Shown here: piece after piece, positions 1 to 8,486 of the stretch
Position numbering within the stretch: position 1 is the first letter of the stretch
How the letters are laid out: every line of letters starts with the position of its first letter
The notes under the pieces: generated by a model
What the model was told of the DNA's origin: nothing
Seen by the model: the letters and a program-made list of their open reading frames with translations, nothing else
Database searches by the model: none
From: Synechocystis salina LEGE 00031
GTDB taxonomy: Bacteria; Cyanobacteriota; Cyanobacteriia; Cyanobacteriales; Microcystaceae
Assembly: GCF_015207985.1 (NCBI RefSeq)
Contig: NZ_JADEVV010000032.1
Span: forward strand, 1-48,166
DNA: 48,166 bases
Direction of reading: 5' to 3'
Made by a program: the position numbers and the translations under genes

Positions 1-665
1 GGGGTGGGGGTGGCAGTCAGAACATTCGTAGCTTTACGCCAGGTTTTGAGACGATGGGGCAATAAATGCTGCACTAACCACTGGGCAAATTTAAGTTCCC
101 TTTGTCTGCCTTGCCAAAATATTCGGTCAAAGTCCGATAGGGATGGTACTTGTAAACTCACCTGGACTTGTTGGAGCCCTTGTTCGATTTGCCCTAGTCC
201 GTCCCGGAACAGAGGCCAGATCAGCCTTTCCCACAAACTCAAGGGGGGCGCGTTGACAGTTTGCAAACTAGGCCAGCAGGTTTGGCCGCCATGGACTTGC
301 TTTAAGCCCGTCACCAAGTCGGCGATCGCCGTTCCTTTGGGGAAGTAAGCTGCAACACCCTGGGTTTTGGCCGCCAGCAGTTGATCGTATTCCAAACTAG
401 CGGTGAGCAAACAAATTTTGACCTGGGGATAGGCAGAGCTTAATTGCCGTAGGAGGGGCCAGCCAGATTGGGAACGACGGGGAAACTGGGGATCGATTAG
501 TAAAATACTGGGGGCCAGAGTTTCTAGCTGTTGCCGGAGATTATCGAGGGAGTCCCCCTCCCCCAGCACCTGCACACCGGTCTCCCTTCCCAGAACGGTA
601 ATCAATCCCAGGCGAAAGACAGGATCCTCATCAACAATGACAATCGTTAAGGGAGATTCACTCAC
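1..665 (-). CDS. Response regulator with NarL-type receiver domain, C-terminus cut by window edge
   Basis: The frame starts at a GTG (bases 663-665) and stays open to the left edge, so about 221 residues are present and the C-terminus is missing. Residues 6-120 form a receiver domain: acidic pocket in IVDEDP (D12-D14), phospho-acceptor D58 in LLIDP, T88 in LLTAS and conserved K110 in YFPKGT. The downstream part has no helix-turn-helix; it is a helical Trp/Leu/Gln-rich region that may be the Ycf55/DUF3685-type output of some cyanobacterial regulators, which is a weak memory-based guess. The matching PCC 6803 gene is probably sll1879. It lies 65 bases downstream of futC on the same strand and could be co-transcribed with it. 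No strong Shine-Dalgarno precedes the GTG, so the start is uncertain. Confidence 0.75.
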   Translation of the reverse strand, partial: MSESPLTIVIVDEDPVFRLGLITVLGRETGVQVLGEGDSLDNLRQQLETLAPSILLIDPQFPRRSQSGWPLLRQLSSAYPQVKICLLTASLEYDQLLAAKTQGVAAYFPKGTAIADLVTGLKQVHGGQTCWPSLQTVNAPPLSLWERLIWPLFRDGLGQIEQGLQQVQVSLQVPSLSDFDRIFWQGRQRELKFAQWLVQHLLPHRLKTWRKATNVLTATPT

Positions 666-730
666 GGCAATGGTGGGGCCACAACACCGCCCATTCTAGA
701 CCGTTAACTGACTAATACCATCAAATTGCC

Positions 731-1837
731 TTAGACCTGGGCAAATAGGGGGGGACAGGGATTGGTGGGAGTTAAATTTACCCTACTGCCCACCGGAATT
801 ACCGTTTGCAAAGAAGTACGGGCATGGATTTGACGACCGGCGGCGGTTTCCAGGCAGTAGCGATATTCCCGTCCCAAAAATTGGCGATCGCGGATGACCA
901 CCGGGCCATCACTAGCAGGGCTCAGGGCAATTTCTTCTTCTCTTAACATCAGTTCCCCCGCTGAAGGCAATTCCGGCTGAATGCCTTGGAAAGTTAAAGG
1001 CCATTGGCCAAACTCCGTGGCCCACAGTTCTCCCTGGCGCTGGGCCGGCACAAAATTGGCTTGGGTAACAAATTCCGCTACAAAACGGGAAGCCGGCGAT
1101 CGATAAATCTCCTCTGGGCTGCCAATTTGCTCCAAATTACCCCGATACATCACACCAATGCGATCGGAAATGGCCATGGCTTCTTCCTGGTCATGAGTGA
1201 CAAAAATAGCAGCAGTGCCAGTGGCTTTGAGGATATGGCGAATTTCGTGCCGTAGCCTTTGGCGCACCTGTACGTCTAGATTGCTGAGGGGTTCGTCCAA
1301 CAAAATCAGGTTCGGTTTGGGGGCCAGGGCCCGGGCCAGGGCAATGCGCTGTTGTTGACCACCGGACAGTTCGTGGGGATAGCGTTTTTCCAGCCCCGTT
1401 AATCCCACTAAATGGAGCACCTCCCCTATCCGACCTTGGATTTGTTGACGGTTCAACTTTTGGGATTTATGGCGTAGACCAAAGGCGATATTATCGGCAA
1501 TGGTAAGGTGAGGAAACAAGGCGTAATCCTGAAAGACCATACCCGTTTGTCGCTTTTCTGGGGGAGTAAGCCCATGTTCCCCAGAAACACAATCCCCCTC
1601 CAAATGAACGGTGCCACTGGTGGGGGGTTCAAAGCCTGCAATGATTCTCAACAAAGTCGTCTTGCCACAGCCCGATGGTCCCAATAATCCCAGAATTTCC
1701 CCCGGTGCCAGATTAAAGCTGATTTTCTGGAGTACTGGAGTGGATTGCCCCCGAAAGCTTTTGCCTACGTCCTGTACCGTTAAAACGGATTCTTCGGTGG
1801 AAAAGCAGACGACGGGAGAGGATTGGGCGACTGTCAT
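731..1837 (-). CDS. futC: Iron(III) ABC transporter ATP-binding protein FutC
   Basis: Cytoplasmic ATPase that powers ferric iron import with the FutB permease and FutA binding proteins, which are encoded elsewhere. The 368-residue length is typical of the FbpC/CysA/PotA class. Visible motifs are Walker A GPSGCGKTT (about 53-61), Q-loop VFQDYALFP, signature LSGGQQQR, Walker B LILLDEP followed by SNLD, and the switch histidine in FVTHDQEEA. Residues from about 270 make the TOBE-like regulatory region. The ATG start is clear. A 15-base AT-rich perfect inverted repeat at 1937-1951, in the divergent promoter region, could be a Fur operator. The family identification is secure; the iron substrate rests on resemblance to sll1878 of PCC 6803. 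Confidence 0.88.
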   Translation of the reverse strand: MTVAQSSPVVCFSTEESVLTVQDVGKSFRGQSTPVLQKISFNLAPGEILGLLGPSGCGKTTLLRIIAGFEPPTSGTVHLEGDCVSGEHGLTPPEKRQTGMVFQDYALFPHLTIADNIAFGLRHKSQKLNRQQIQGRIGEVLHLVGLTGLEKRYPHELSGGQQQRIALARALAPKPNLILLDEPLSNLDVQVRQRLRHEIRHILKATGTAAIFVTHDQEEAMAISDRIGVMYRGNLEQIGSPEEIYRSPASRFVAEFVTQANFVPAQRQGELWATEFGQWPLTFQGIQPELPSAGELMLREEEIALSPASDGPVVIRDRQFLGREYRYCLETAAGRQIHARTSLQTVIPVGSRVNLTPTNPCPPLFAQV

Positions 1838-1936
1838 AGGAACCAGGGGCAGAAACGCGGCAACAATGGTGGGAACGCTGATCCCGTTTAAAACTCAGAT
1901 CTGAACTATCTAAAGCGAGTATCTAAACGGTACTTT

Positions 1937-1951
1937 AAATAAGAATTATTT
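1937..1951. promoter_or_regulatory. Possible Fur-type operator (AT-rich inverted repeat)
   Basis: AAATAA-GAA-TTATTT is a perfect inverted repeat of six bases around a three-base centre. It lies between divergent futC (start 1837) and the gene starting at 1972. Its ATAA...TTAT core resembles Fur boxes, and an iron ABC gene is a natural Fur target. AT-rich palindromes also arise by chance, so this is only a candidate. Confidence 0.35.
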
Positions 1952-1971
1952 GCAAGAGTTAACACTAACAC

Positions 1972-2724
1972 ATGATTCCAGCCGATCTCAATCCCCCCAC
2001 CCTCCCTTGGTGGATTCTTGCCCCTCAAGGCACTGAAGCCCAGGCGATCGCCAAAGGGTTAGGGAAAAGCAACCACATACATTTGCAGGCTATGCCAGTG
2101 GGGGCCACAGCGGTGCAATCTTTCTTAGAAAATCTGGCCCAGACTTGGGCGGAAACAGAAAAGCCCCAAGGTTTATTGGTGATGGGGGTAACGGGGAGTT
2201 TATCCGCTGATTACGGCATTGGCCAGGCTGTCTGGGTAGAGCAGTGTCAATATTGGGGCCATGGGGACCATGGTCGGCAACCAGAATACGTTGGCGATCG
2301 CCATTTGATGGAGCGAATTAATCATTTGTTGGAGCCCCATTGGCAGATTCCGCTGGTGAAAGGCATTACCGTGCCCCAGGTGGTTTGTAGTGGGGCAGAA
2401 AAACAACTGTTGGGGCAAAAATCCGGTGCCCAAGTGGTGGACATGGAAAATATAGCGGTGTTGGCCTTTGGAGCAACGGCCGAAATTCCCGTGGCTATTT
2501 TACGGGTGGTGAGCGACACCATGGCCCAGGATTTACCAGATCTCAGCGGCGTTTTTACCGCTCAAGGGGCCTTGCAACCCCTCCCCCTGGCCCAAGCCTT
2601 ACTGCGCCGTCCCCTGGCCGCAAGTCATTTAATCCAAGGATCCCTGCGAGCCTGTGGCCAGTTAACTGCCATCGCCCGCAGTTTGAGTCGGGGCGCTAGG
2701 GGAACAGGGAAAAACCCCGGCTGA
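1972..2724 (+). CDS. Nucleoside phosphorylase / MTA-SAH nucleosidase superfamily protein
   Basis: The 250-residue protein has the purine nucleoside phosphorylase (PNP_UDP) fold signature: a glycine-containing strand GVTGSLSADYGIGQAVW near residue 73, a central VVDMENIAVLAFG with the conserved Met-Glu pair that in MTAN-type enzymes contacts the ribose, and LRVVSDTM with the Ser-Asp pair that binds the base. It probably cleaves or phosphorolyses a nucleoside-like substrate in the cytoplasm. Related phosphorylases occur in hopanoid clusters (HpnG) and in MTA/SAH salvage, so the substrate cannot be named. In PCC 6803 the counterpart is probably slr1977. It starts 134 bases from divergent futC and is followed after 52 bases by an EcfT-type gene in the same direction. 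Confidence 0.72.
   Translation: MIPADLNPPTLPWWILAPQGTEAQAIAKGLGKSNHIHLQAMPVGATAVQSFLENLAQTWAETEKPQGLLVMGVTGSLSADYGIGQAVWVEQCQYWGHGDHGRQPEYVGDRHLMERINHLLEPHWQIPLVKGITVPQVVCSGAEKQLLGQKSGAQVVDMENIAVLAFGATAEIPVAILRVVSDTMAQDLPDLSGVFTAQGALQPLPLAQALLRRPLAASHLIQGSLRACGQLTAIARSLSRGARGTGKNPG
2043..2052. repeat. HIP1 element (one example of many)
   Basis: GGCGATCGCC is the Highly Iterated Palindrome 1 with its usual flanking G and C. Copies of the GCGATCGC core recur throughout the window inside and between genes, for example near 312, 2293, 3503, 6493, 11758, 16051, 29331, 36159, 40109 and 46745. Such density is typical of Synechocystis and many other cyanobacteria and is not a mobile element. Confidence 0.9.
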
Positions 2725-2776
2725 TGGGATTGTGGCAAAATGCTAGGGAACCAATTGTTGTAGGGCGGGCCTTGCT

Positions 2777-3652
2777 ATGGATTTGATGCGGTCTTTACCC
2801 ATCGGCTTATATTTGGAAAATCCGGTGACTTGGTTGCACCGCCTTGATCCCAGGGTAAAACTAGCTTGGCTAATGAGTTTTTTGTTAGCCCCAGTGTTGG
2901 CCAATGCCGTTTGGCGCCTTGGCATTGTCGTTTTTCTAATTCTATTAACCTTTGCAGTCCGTATTCCCTGGCGGGTGTGGAAGCAACAAATGGGCTTACT
3001 TGTATTTTTTTCCGGCCTAATTTTCCTGTTAACTACCTTTAGTCCGGACGGTTTCACTGTGTTGGAACAACCCCGATCGCCTGCTAGTGAAATTGTGGTG
3101 CCCCCTACCCCCTACCAGTATGTTTTATTTGAATGGGGCAAATTATTAGTTACTCGCCGCTCCCTAGAATTGGGAATTCGTATCAGCACTTTGATTTTTA
3201 CCCTGGTTTATAGCACCAATTTATATTTGCTTACCACCGCCCCGGAGGAAATTACCGCTGGACTAGAGGAATTAATGACTCCCCTACGGCGCTTTAAATT
3301 GCCCATTACGGAAATCACCTTAATTTTAACCCTAGCTTTACGGTTTATCCCCTTGGTGATGGAAGAAATTCAAAACCTATTCCGATCCATTCGCACCAGG
3401 GCGATTAATTGGAAAAAACTAGGCATCAAACGAAGCGCCCAAATTTGGATTTTAGTGGTGGAAAGATTACTCGAAAATCTTTTACTGCGGGCAGAACAAA
3501 TGGCGATCGCCATGGAAGTGCGGGGCTTCACCACGCCCAACGAGCATCAAGTGCAGTGGCATCAATTACGCATCGTGAGGGCAGATTGGTTGGTGCTGGG
3601 AACTTTGGTTGTATTTTGGGGGGCTCGGATCGTGTGGGGAGGCATGGCCTAA
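2777..3652 (+). CDS. EcfT/CbiQ-family energy-coupling-factor transporter transmembrane protein
   Basis: The 291-residue integral membrane protein has several hydrophobic helices (about 27-70, 76-92, 128-150, 172-196 and 264-285). Before the last helix is the cytoplasmic coupling region LLLRAEQMAIAMEVRGF, whose A-x-R-G element matches the motif EcfT uses to contact the ATPase pair. EcfT proteins are the common scaffold of vitamin and metal-cofactor uptake systems. The N-terminus, with P-V-T-W-L-H-R-L-D-P-R-V-K, is typical of CbiQ. No ATPase or substrate-binding S component lies beside it, so the substrate is unknown. ATG 2777 was chosen; an ATG three codons on is an alternative. Its TAA shares one base with the next ATG, so the two genes are translationally coupled. 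Confidence 0.82.
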   Translation: MDLMRSLPIGLYLENPVTWLHRLDPRVKLAWLMSFLLAPVLANAVWRLGIVVFLILLTFAVRIPWRVWKQQMGLLVFFSGLIFLLTTFSPDGFTVLEQPRSPASEIVVPPTPYQYVLFEWGKLLVTRRSLELGIRISTLIFTLVYSTNLYLLTTAPEEITAGLEELMTPLRRFKLPITEITLILTLALRFIPLVMEEIQNLFRSIRTRAINWKKLGIKRSAQIWILVVERLLENLLLRAEQMAIAMEVRGFTTPNEHQVQWHQLRIVRADWLVLGTLVVFWGARIVWGGMA

Positions 3653-5004
3653 TGGAACCCCAACCCTGGCATTGGTGTTATTTGCCGTTACAAGGTCGCA
3701 CTGGCAGCGAAGTTTTTAGTCAATTATTTGGCCATCAATCCATCGCCACCCTACTGGAAAGTCCCTATCCGCCGTCGCCGGACTATCCCCATTTAGGCCG
3801 TTATTCCATCTGTGCTGGTGAGCCTCGCCCTGGGAAATTATGGACTCCTAGCCCTGGGCAAATTTTTAGCTTCTTACATCAGCTACCCCGGTGTGGTGGT
3901 GCGCCCAAAACTGTACCGGACCATTTACCTTTCCACGGCGGCTGGTTGGGGTGGTTAGGTTATGACACCGCTTGGGCGATTGAAACTTTACCTTACCTGC
4001 GCCCAGATCATTTGCCTTTTCCCGTGGCCTATTGGTACGAACCTGAAGATTTTGCAGTCTTAGACCATCGGGAACAACTATTGTGGCTAGCCACTACCAA
4101 TCAAGCTCAAACTAAAGTTTTTCAAACCCGATTATCAAAAAGTATTAACCCCATTGCATCGCCCCAAGTTCCCCCCTTAAATTTGACCTATACCACTGAC
4201 CAAGATCAGTATGAAACCATGGTCAACCAAGCCAAACAATACATTAAGGCAGGGGATATTTTTCAGGCCAACCTAACCTTACGTTTCATTGCCCAGAGTG
4301 ATGCCCAGCTTAACAGTTGGCAAATTTATCGGCGATTACAAGCAATTAATCCTTCTCCCTTCGCTAGTTATTGGCGATCGCCGTGGGGAGATGTGGTGAG
4401 TTGTTCACCAGAAAGATTAGTTAAGTTAGAAGGCAATGTGGCCCAAACCAGACCCATTGCCGGCACTAGGGCAAGGGGCAAAAATTTGGCGGAAGATGAA
4501 CAATTATTACAGGAATTACTAGTCAACACCAAAGAGTTGGCAGAACACATCATGTTAGTGGATTTAGAGCGCAACGACCTCGGCCGGGTCTGCACCTGGG
4601 GAACGGTAGAAGTAGATGAGTTATTGGCGATCGAACGCTATAGCCATGTCTCCCATTTGGTTAGCAATGTGTGTGGCATTTTGCAACCGGGCAAAACTGG
4701 GGTGGATTTGGTCAAAGCTTTGTTTCCCGGTGGTACTATTACCGGCTGTCCCAAAGTTCGTTGTTTAGAAGTTATCGAAGAATTAGAACCAGTACGACGC
4801 AGTTTATTTTATGGTTCCTGTGGCTATTGGGATCAGCGGGGCAACTTAGATTTAAATATTCTCATTCGTACCCTTCTATTTACCCCTGGGCAAGTGATAG
4901 GACAGGTGGGAGCTGGCATTGTGGCGGATAGTGATCCCACCAAAGAATGGCTGGAGTCGCTACAAAAAGCGAAGGCGCTACTGGCGGCATTGGATGGGGT
5001 CTAA
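3652..5004 (+). CDS. Chorismate-utilising enzyme: anthranilate synthase component I or aminodeoxychorismate synthase (TrpE/PabB family)
   Basis: The 450-residue protein begins at the ATG inside TAATG (3652-3654), sharing one base with the upstream stop; an upstream extension in this frame overlaps EcfT and is spurious. The chorismate-binding fold is complete: PIAGTRARG, LVDLERNDLGRVC, YSHVSHLVSNV, FPGGTITGCPKVR and GAGIVADSDPTKEW. An LLES element near residue 35 matches the tryptophan-feedback site of TrpE. PIAGTR carries Ala where E. coli PabB has the Lys of its PIKGT motif, which favours anthranilate synthase. FPGGTITGCPK is more PabB-like. The product is therefore either anthranilate (tryptophan) or 4-amino-4-deoxychorismate (folate). 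It is probably slr1979 of PCC 6803. No glutamine amidotransferase domain is fused. Confidence 0.88.
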   Translation: MEPQPWHWCYLPLQGRTGSEVFSQLFGHQSIATLLESPYPPSPDYPHLGRYSICAGEPRPGKLWTPSPGQIFSFLHQLPRCGGAPKTVPDHLPFHGGWLGWLGYDTAWAIETLPYLRPDHLPFPVAYWYEPEDFAVLDHREQLLWLATTNQAQTKVFQTRLSKSINPIASPQVPPLNLTYTTDQDQYETMVNQAKQYIKAGDIFQANLTLRFIAQSDAQLNSWQIYRRLQAINPSPFASYWRSPWGDVVSCSPERLVKLEGNVAQTRPIAGTRARGKNLAEDEQLLQELLVNTKELAEHIMLVDLERNDLGRVCTWGTVEVDELLAIERYSHVSHLVSNVCGILQPGKTGVDLVKALFPGGTITGCPKVRCLEVIEELEPVRRSLFYGSCGYWDQRGNLDLNILIRTLLFTPGQVIGQVGAGIVADSDPTKEWLESLQKAKALLAALDGV

Positions 5005-5107
5005 AAAGACTAAAATCCTAGCCCAGCTTATGAAAAACTAGGGTGGTAATCTCATCTAATTTTTCTATATAATACTAAGCTTTATAATCACTAATCGATG
5101 AATATTT

Positions 5108-5944
5108 ATGGAATTTTTTCATGGTCTTGCCTACCCACTGCGTACATTTAAAATTTTACGTCAATCTCCCGAATTAGCTATTTATATTATTATTCCTTTA
5201 ATTATTAATATTAGCTTGGGCATATTGCTTTACTGGCAGTTACTAAACTTCGGCAATGACAGCGTCGATATTCTCCGTAGTTACGCCCAGCAATGGGTGG
5301 AAATTTTAGAGCAACGTATTCCCGAGATCGTGCCCTACATTTTACCAATATTGCAAGTTATCTTTTTCCTTTATATTTGGTTAGTGCGGCTTTTACTGCT
5401 CATCATTGCGGGTTTTTTACTCTCCCAAGTGGGAGGACTACTTGGTTCTCCCTGGTACGGTAGATTATCAGAAGAATTAGAAAAAAAACTGCTAGGTAAA
5501 TTAACAGTGCAAGAAGTGGGAATGCTACAAGAAGTCAAGCGAGCCCTAGCCTTTGAGCTAAAAAAATTAGTCTTACTAATCATTTTCACTGCTGTGGGTT
5601 TTGCTTCTAACTTGATACCCGCCTTTGGTACCCCCGTAGCCACCATTGTAGGGATTAGTTCTACATCTTTATTAACTTGCATCGATTTTTTTGATCCCCC
5701 TTTAGAACGTCGTCGCCTCAAATTTCGTCGTAAACTATTAATAATTTTTCAATGTTTACCCCTCAGCGCTGGGTTTGCCCTAGCCAGCCTAGTTTGGGTA
5801 AGTATTCCCCTAGTTAATCTCGTCACCATTCCATTTTGCGTGACCGCTGGTACTCTCTTCTTTTCTGAAAAAATTTACCCCCGTTTTTTCCAAGTCCAAG
5901 AAGAAATGGATGGAGCAGCGGAGGTAAATAAGGAGGCGAATTAA
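5108..5944 (+). CDS. EI24-domain integral membrane protein (CysZ-like)
   Basis: The 278-residue protein starts with the EI24 pattern F-F-x-G-L-A-Y-P-L-R-T-F-K-I-L and has about four strongly hydrophobic segments (about 25-45, 78-105, 155-175 and 215-255). The EI24 family includes the bacterial sulfate permease CysZ and uncharacterised membrane proteins, so transport is possible but unproven. The C-terminus is charged and cytoplasmic-looking. It is separated by 103 bases from the preceding gene, and a TATAAT at 5068-5073 could be its -10 element. It converges on hemN, whose stop lies about 60 bases away. Confidence 0.72.
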   Translation: MEFFHGLAYPLRTFKILRQSPELAIYIIIPLIINISLGILLYWQLLNFGNDSVDILRSYAQQWVEILEQRIPEIVPYILPILQVIFFLYIWLVRLLLLIIAGFLLSQVGGLLGSPWYGRLSEELEKKLLGKLTVQEVGMLQEVKRALAFELKKLVLLIIFTAVGFASNLIPAFGTPVATIVGISSTSLLTCIDFFDPPLERRRLKFRRKLLIIFQCLPLSAGFALASLVWVSIPLVNLVTIPFCVTAGTLFFSEKIYPRFFQVQEEMDGAAEVNKEAN

Positions 5945-6005
5945 ATGTCTATCTGCTAGTTCTTCTAGCTGGCTCGATTATAGCTTACCCAATGAAAAAA
6001 TGTCC

Positions 6006-7406
6006 TTAAATTGCCCGAGAAAACATCTGTTGTTGTGAATTATTTTGTAGGTAGGCATCAAACACAGCAGCAATATTACGAATTAAAATCCTCCCCCGGG
6101 GGGTAACTTCTAAGCCATCCCCCAACCTACTGAGCAAACCATCCGCTTCCAGAGCATCCAGAGCAGCTAGTTCCTTGGCAAAATAGTCGTTAAAATCACA
6201 GTCAAAGCCTAAATTATACTTGTCATCTAACTCCTGGGCAGACAACTTAAATTGGCACATTAATTCTTTAATGACAGTGCGACGAACCAAATCATCTTGG
6301 CTCAGTTTAAAGCCTTTTTCTATGGGCATTGCTTCTTGATCCAGGGCATTATAAAAAGCTTTTAACGTTTTATGATTTTGAGCATACACATCCTGCAACA
6401 TACTGATGGAAGTAATGCCAAAGCCGAGCAAATCGGACTCTGGTTGGGTAGTATAACCCTGGAAGTTACGATGTAATTTTCCTTGCTGTTGGGCGATCGC
6501 CAACTCGTCATCAGGTTTGGCAAAGTGATCCATGCCAATGAAAACGTAACCCTGATCGGTGAGGTCAGCAATGGTAGCTTGCATAATTCTTAACTTTTCC
6601 GCCGCTGGAGGGAGGGCCGCTTCCGGCATTTTTTTCTGTACTGGCTTGAGCCAAGGCACATAGGCAAAATTAAATACAGCAATGCGGTCTGGGTTAAGTT
6701 GGGCTGTTTTATGTAAAGTTTCCCGAAATGTGCCCAAGGTTTGATAGGGCAAACCATAAATTAAATCCACATTAACGCTCTCAAAATTAGCTTCCCGAAT
6801 CCAGTCCATGACTTGGAATAACATTGCTTCCGGCTGAATACGATTGACTGCTTCCTGAACTTGGGGATTGAAATCTTGGATACCAAAACTAATGCGATTA
6901 AAACCTAGTTGGCGTAGGGCGAAAATATAATCCTTATCAACGTAACAGGGGTTAACTTCAATGGAAACTTCCGCATTTTTTGCCAATGGAAAGGCATCAG
7001 TGATGGTATTGAATAAAAATTCCGCTTGTTTCAGGGTCAAATAATTAGGAGTGCCACCGCCCCAGTGGAGTTGCTGCACGGGCCTTTGTCGGTCAACTAA
7101 AGGAGCCACCAGGGCAATTTGTTTAGCAACCGCTTTCAGATAGGGCTCCACCGCTGGTTTGTGTTGGGTGATGATGGTATTACAACCGCAAAAGTAACAA
7201 GCCTTCGCACAGAAAGGAATGTGACAATAGAGGGACAAGGGCGTTTTTTTGTAGTTGCCCAGGTTGATCGCCGCCCGAAAATCACTAGGATCAAATGCGG
7301 GGCTTAGCTCTGTGGCCGGAGGATAGCTGGTGTAGCGAGGAATACCTTGATTATATTTGTTTAATAATTCAGCACTAAATTCAACAGCAGGAAAGGTGGT
7401 AGTCAT
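6006..7406 (-). CDS. hemN: Oxygen-independent coproporphyrinogen III oxidase HemN
   Basis: Radical SAM enzyme that decarboxylates coproporphyrinogen III to protoporphyrinogen IX without oxygen. The 466-residue length and HIPFCAKACYFCGCN (C-x3-C-x2-C plus the fourth Cys found in true HemN) distinguish it from the related HemW proteins. HWGGGTPNYL, EVNPCYVDKD and the C-terminal HemN domain (about 370-445) are also present. It is the last of three leftward genes with ho2 and the second cyclase. In PCC 6803 the counterparts form an operon induced under low oxygen by the MarR-type activator ChlR. A 262-base AT-rich gap separates it from ho2, so an additional promoter is possible. Confidence 0.95.
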   Translation of the reverse strand: MTTTFPAVEFSAELLNKYNQGIPRYTSYPPATELSPAFDPSDFRAAINLGNYKKTPLSLYCHIPFCAKACYFCGCNTIITQHKPAVEPYLKAVAKQIALVAPLVDRQRPVQQLHWGGGTPNYLTLKQAEFLFNTITDAFPLAKNAEVSIEVNPCYVDKDYIFALRQLGFNRISFGIQDFNPQVQEAVNRIQPEAMLFQVMDWIREANFESVNVDLIYGLPYQTLGTFRETLHKTAQLNPDRIAVFNFAYVPWLKPVQKKMPEAALPPAAEKLRIMQATIADLTDQGYVFIGMDHFAKPDDELAIAQQQGKLHRNFQGYTTQPESDLLGFGITSISMLQDVYAQNHKTLKAFYNALDQEAMPIEKGFKLSQDDLVRRTVIKELMCQFKLSAQELDDKYNLGFDCDFNDYFAKELAALDALEADGLLSRLGDGLEVTPRGRILIRNIAAVFDAYLQNNSQQQMFSRAI

Positions 7407-7668
7407 AAATTTTGGATGTTATCGGGATTATTTAAATGGATTTTTATCGAGGTATTTAAAATGTTTTCTCTTGGCTCTAACCCTGGGGAAATTATTTTGC
7501 CAATTTTCTTAAATCAACCAAATATTGAGTTGAAAATTTAAGCAACAACAAATATATTGCTAATACAACTCGGATTTGATTAACTTTTTGTCTAGCTTTT
7601 ATCTAGAAAAAATTGTCAAAGAGAGTGTTTACTTTAGCTTAAATACTCTCTTAATTTCCCCGTTTAAT

Positions 7669-8421
7669 CTATTCCCCCACCATGAGGGCGACGGCATGAC
7701 CACTGGTACTCCGAGCTTCTGTGCTACCAGGGCGATCCTGACGGGTTAACAAGTCAAATGTGTGCTCACCGATCGCCTTTCGGATTAAATTTTCTAGATC
7801 GTGCATCACGTCCCGATTAAGGGAGAAAGCGTAATTGGCTTCTTCAACAATGCGGTTCATGGTGGCTTCATCTAAAGGCAAACTATTCAGCACATCCCGG
7901 TAAATTTCCTTAAATTGACGGCGATCGCCTGGGCTGGGCAAACTGTCAAATTCGTACATGGCAGTGCCCTCTCCCTCCGGCAATTGCAATGCAGAACGGA
8001 TAATATTTTTCAAGCTCTGGCCACCGGATAAGTCCCCCAGATAGCGAGTGTAACAATGGGCAATGAGCAATGCAGGATCACTTTCGGCTAAGGTTTTCAG
8101 GCGATCAACATAAATTTTACCGCAGGGGGTAGGTTGAATTTCCTGTTGCCAATTGGCATCGTAATAGTAGGCTAAATCTTTGGCTAATTTATCAGTGCGG
8201 TTTAATTCAGGAAAATAAATCGCACTAATGATTTGATTGTCCCGATGCTCCCTCAGAGCTGTTTCTAGGGTGCTGTAAACATAATATAAATTGGCTAATA
8301 ATTGCCGAAAAGGTTCCCGCTCCACAATGCCTTTTAAAAAGCATTTCATGTAGGCAGTATTTTCTGCCAAAGTGTGGGATTGTTGGGTACCGTAGCGGAG
8401 TTTTTGCGCAAGGTTAGTCAT
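7669..8421 (-). CDS. ho2: Heme oxygenase 2
   Basis: Opens heme to biliverdin IX-alpha with release of CO and iron, using reduced ferredoxin; biliverdin feeds phycobilin synthesis. The 250-residue form starting MTNLAQKLRYGTQQSH is used; the frame extends four codons upstream to a TTG that is unlikely to be the start. The proximal His lies in GTQQSH, and the distal-helix signature YLGDLSGGQSLKNI is intact. The C-terminus has the extension EHTFDLLTRQDRPGS seen in cyanobacterial HO2. Its place between the second Mg-protoporphyrin ester cyclase and hemN fits the low-oxygen-inducible HO isoform (sll1875 of PCC 6803). Confidence 0.95.
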   Translation of the reverse strand: MTNLAQKLRYGTQQSHTLAENTAYMKCFLKGIVEREPFRQLLANLYYVYSTLETALREHRDNQIISAIYFPELNRTDKLAKDLAYYYDANWQQEIQPTPCGKIYVDRLKTLAESDPALLIAHCYTRYLGDLSGGQSLKNIIRSALQLPEGEGTAMYEFDSLPSPGDRRQFKEIYRDVLNSLPLDEATMNRIVEEANYAFSLNRDVMHDLENLIRKAIGEHTFDLLTRQDRPGSTEARSTSGHAVALMVGE

Positions 8422-8486
8422 GGTTTTTACCAAAGGAAATTAGCAGTAATTAGTAAACAATTGGAGCAAGTTAAAAAGCGATTAAA

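Noticed and set aside
4-348. 114-residue plus-strand ORF at the left edge
   Set aside because: It is antisense to the response regulator frame (1-665, minus), which has clear receiver motifs. The plus-strand peptide has no recognisable domain.
3409-3651. N-terminal extension of the TrpE/PabB ORF
   Set aside because: It lies in another frame inside the EcfT gene and encodes a basic sequence unrelated to the family. The ATG in TAATG is the natural start.
5060-5090. Possible promoter of the EI24 gene (TATAAT at 5068 and a second at 5082)
   Set aside because: No -35 element at proper spacing could be found, so it is mentioned with the gene but not listed as a promoter.
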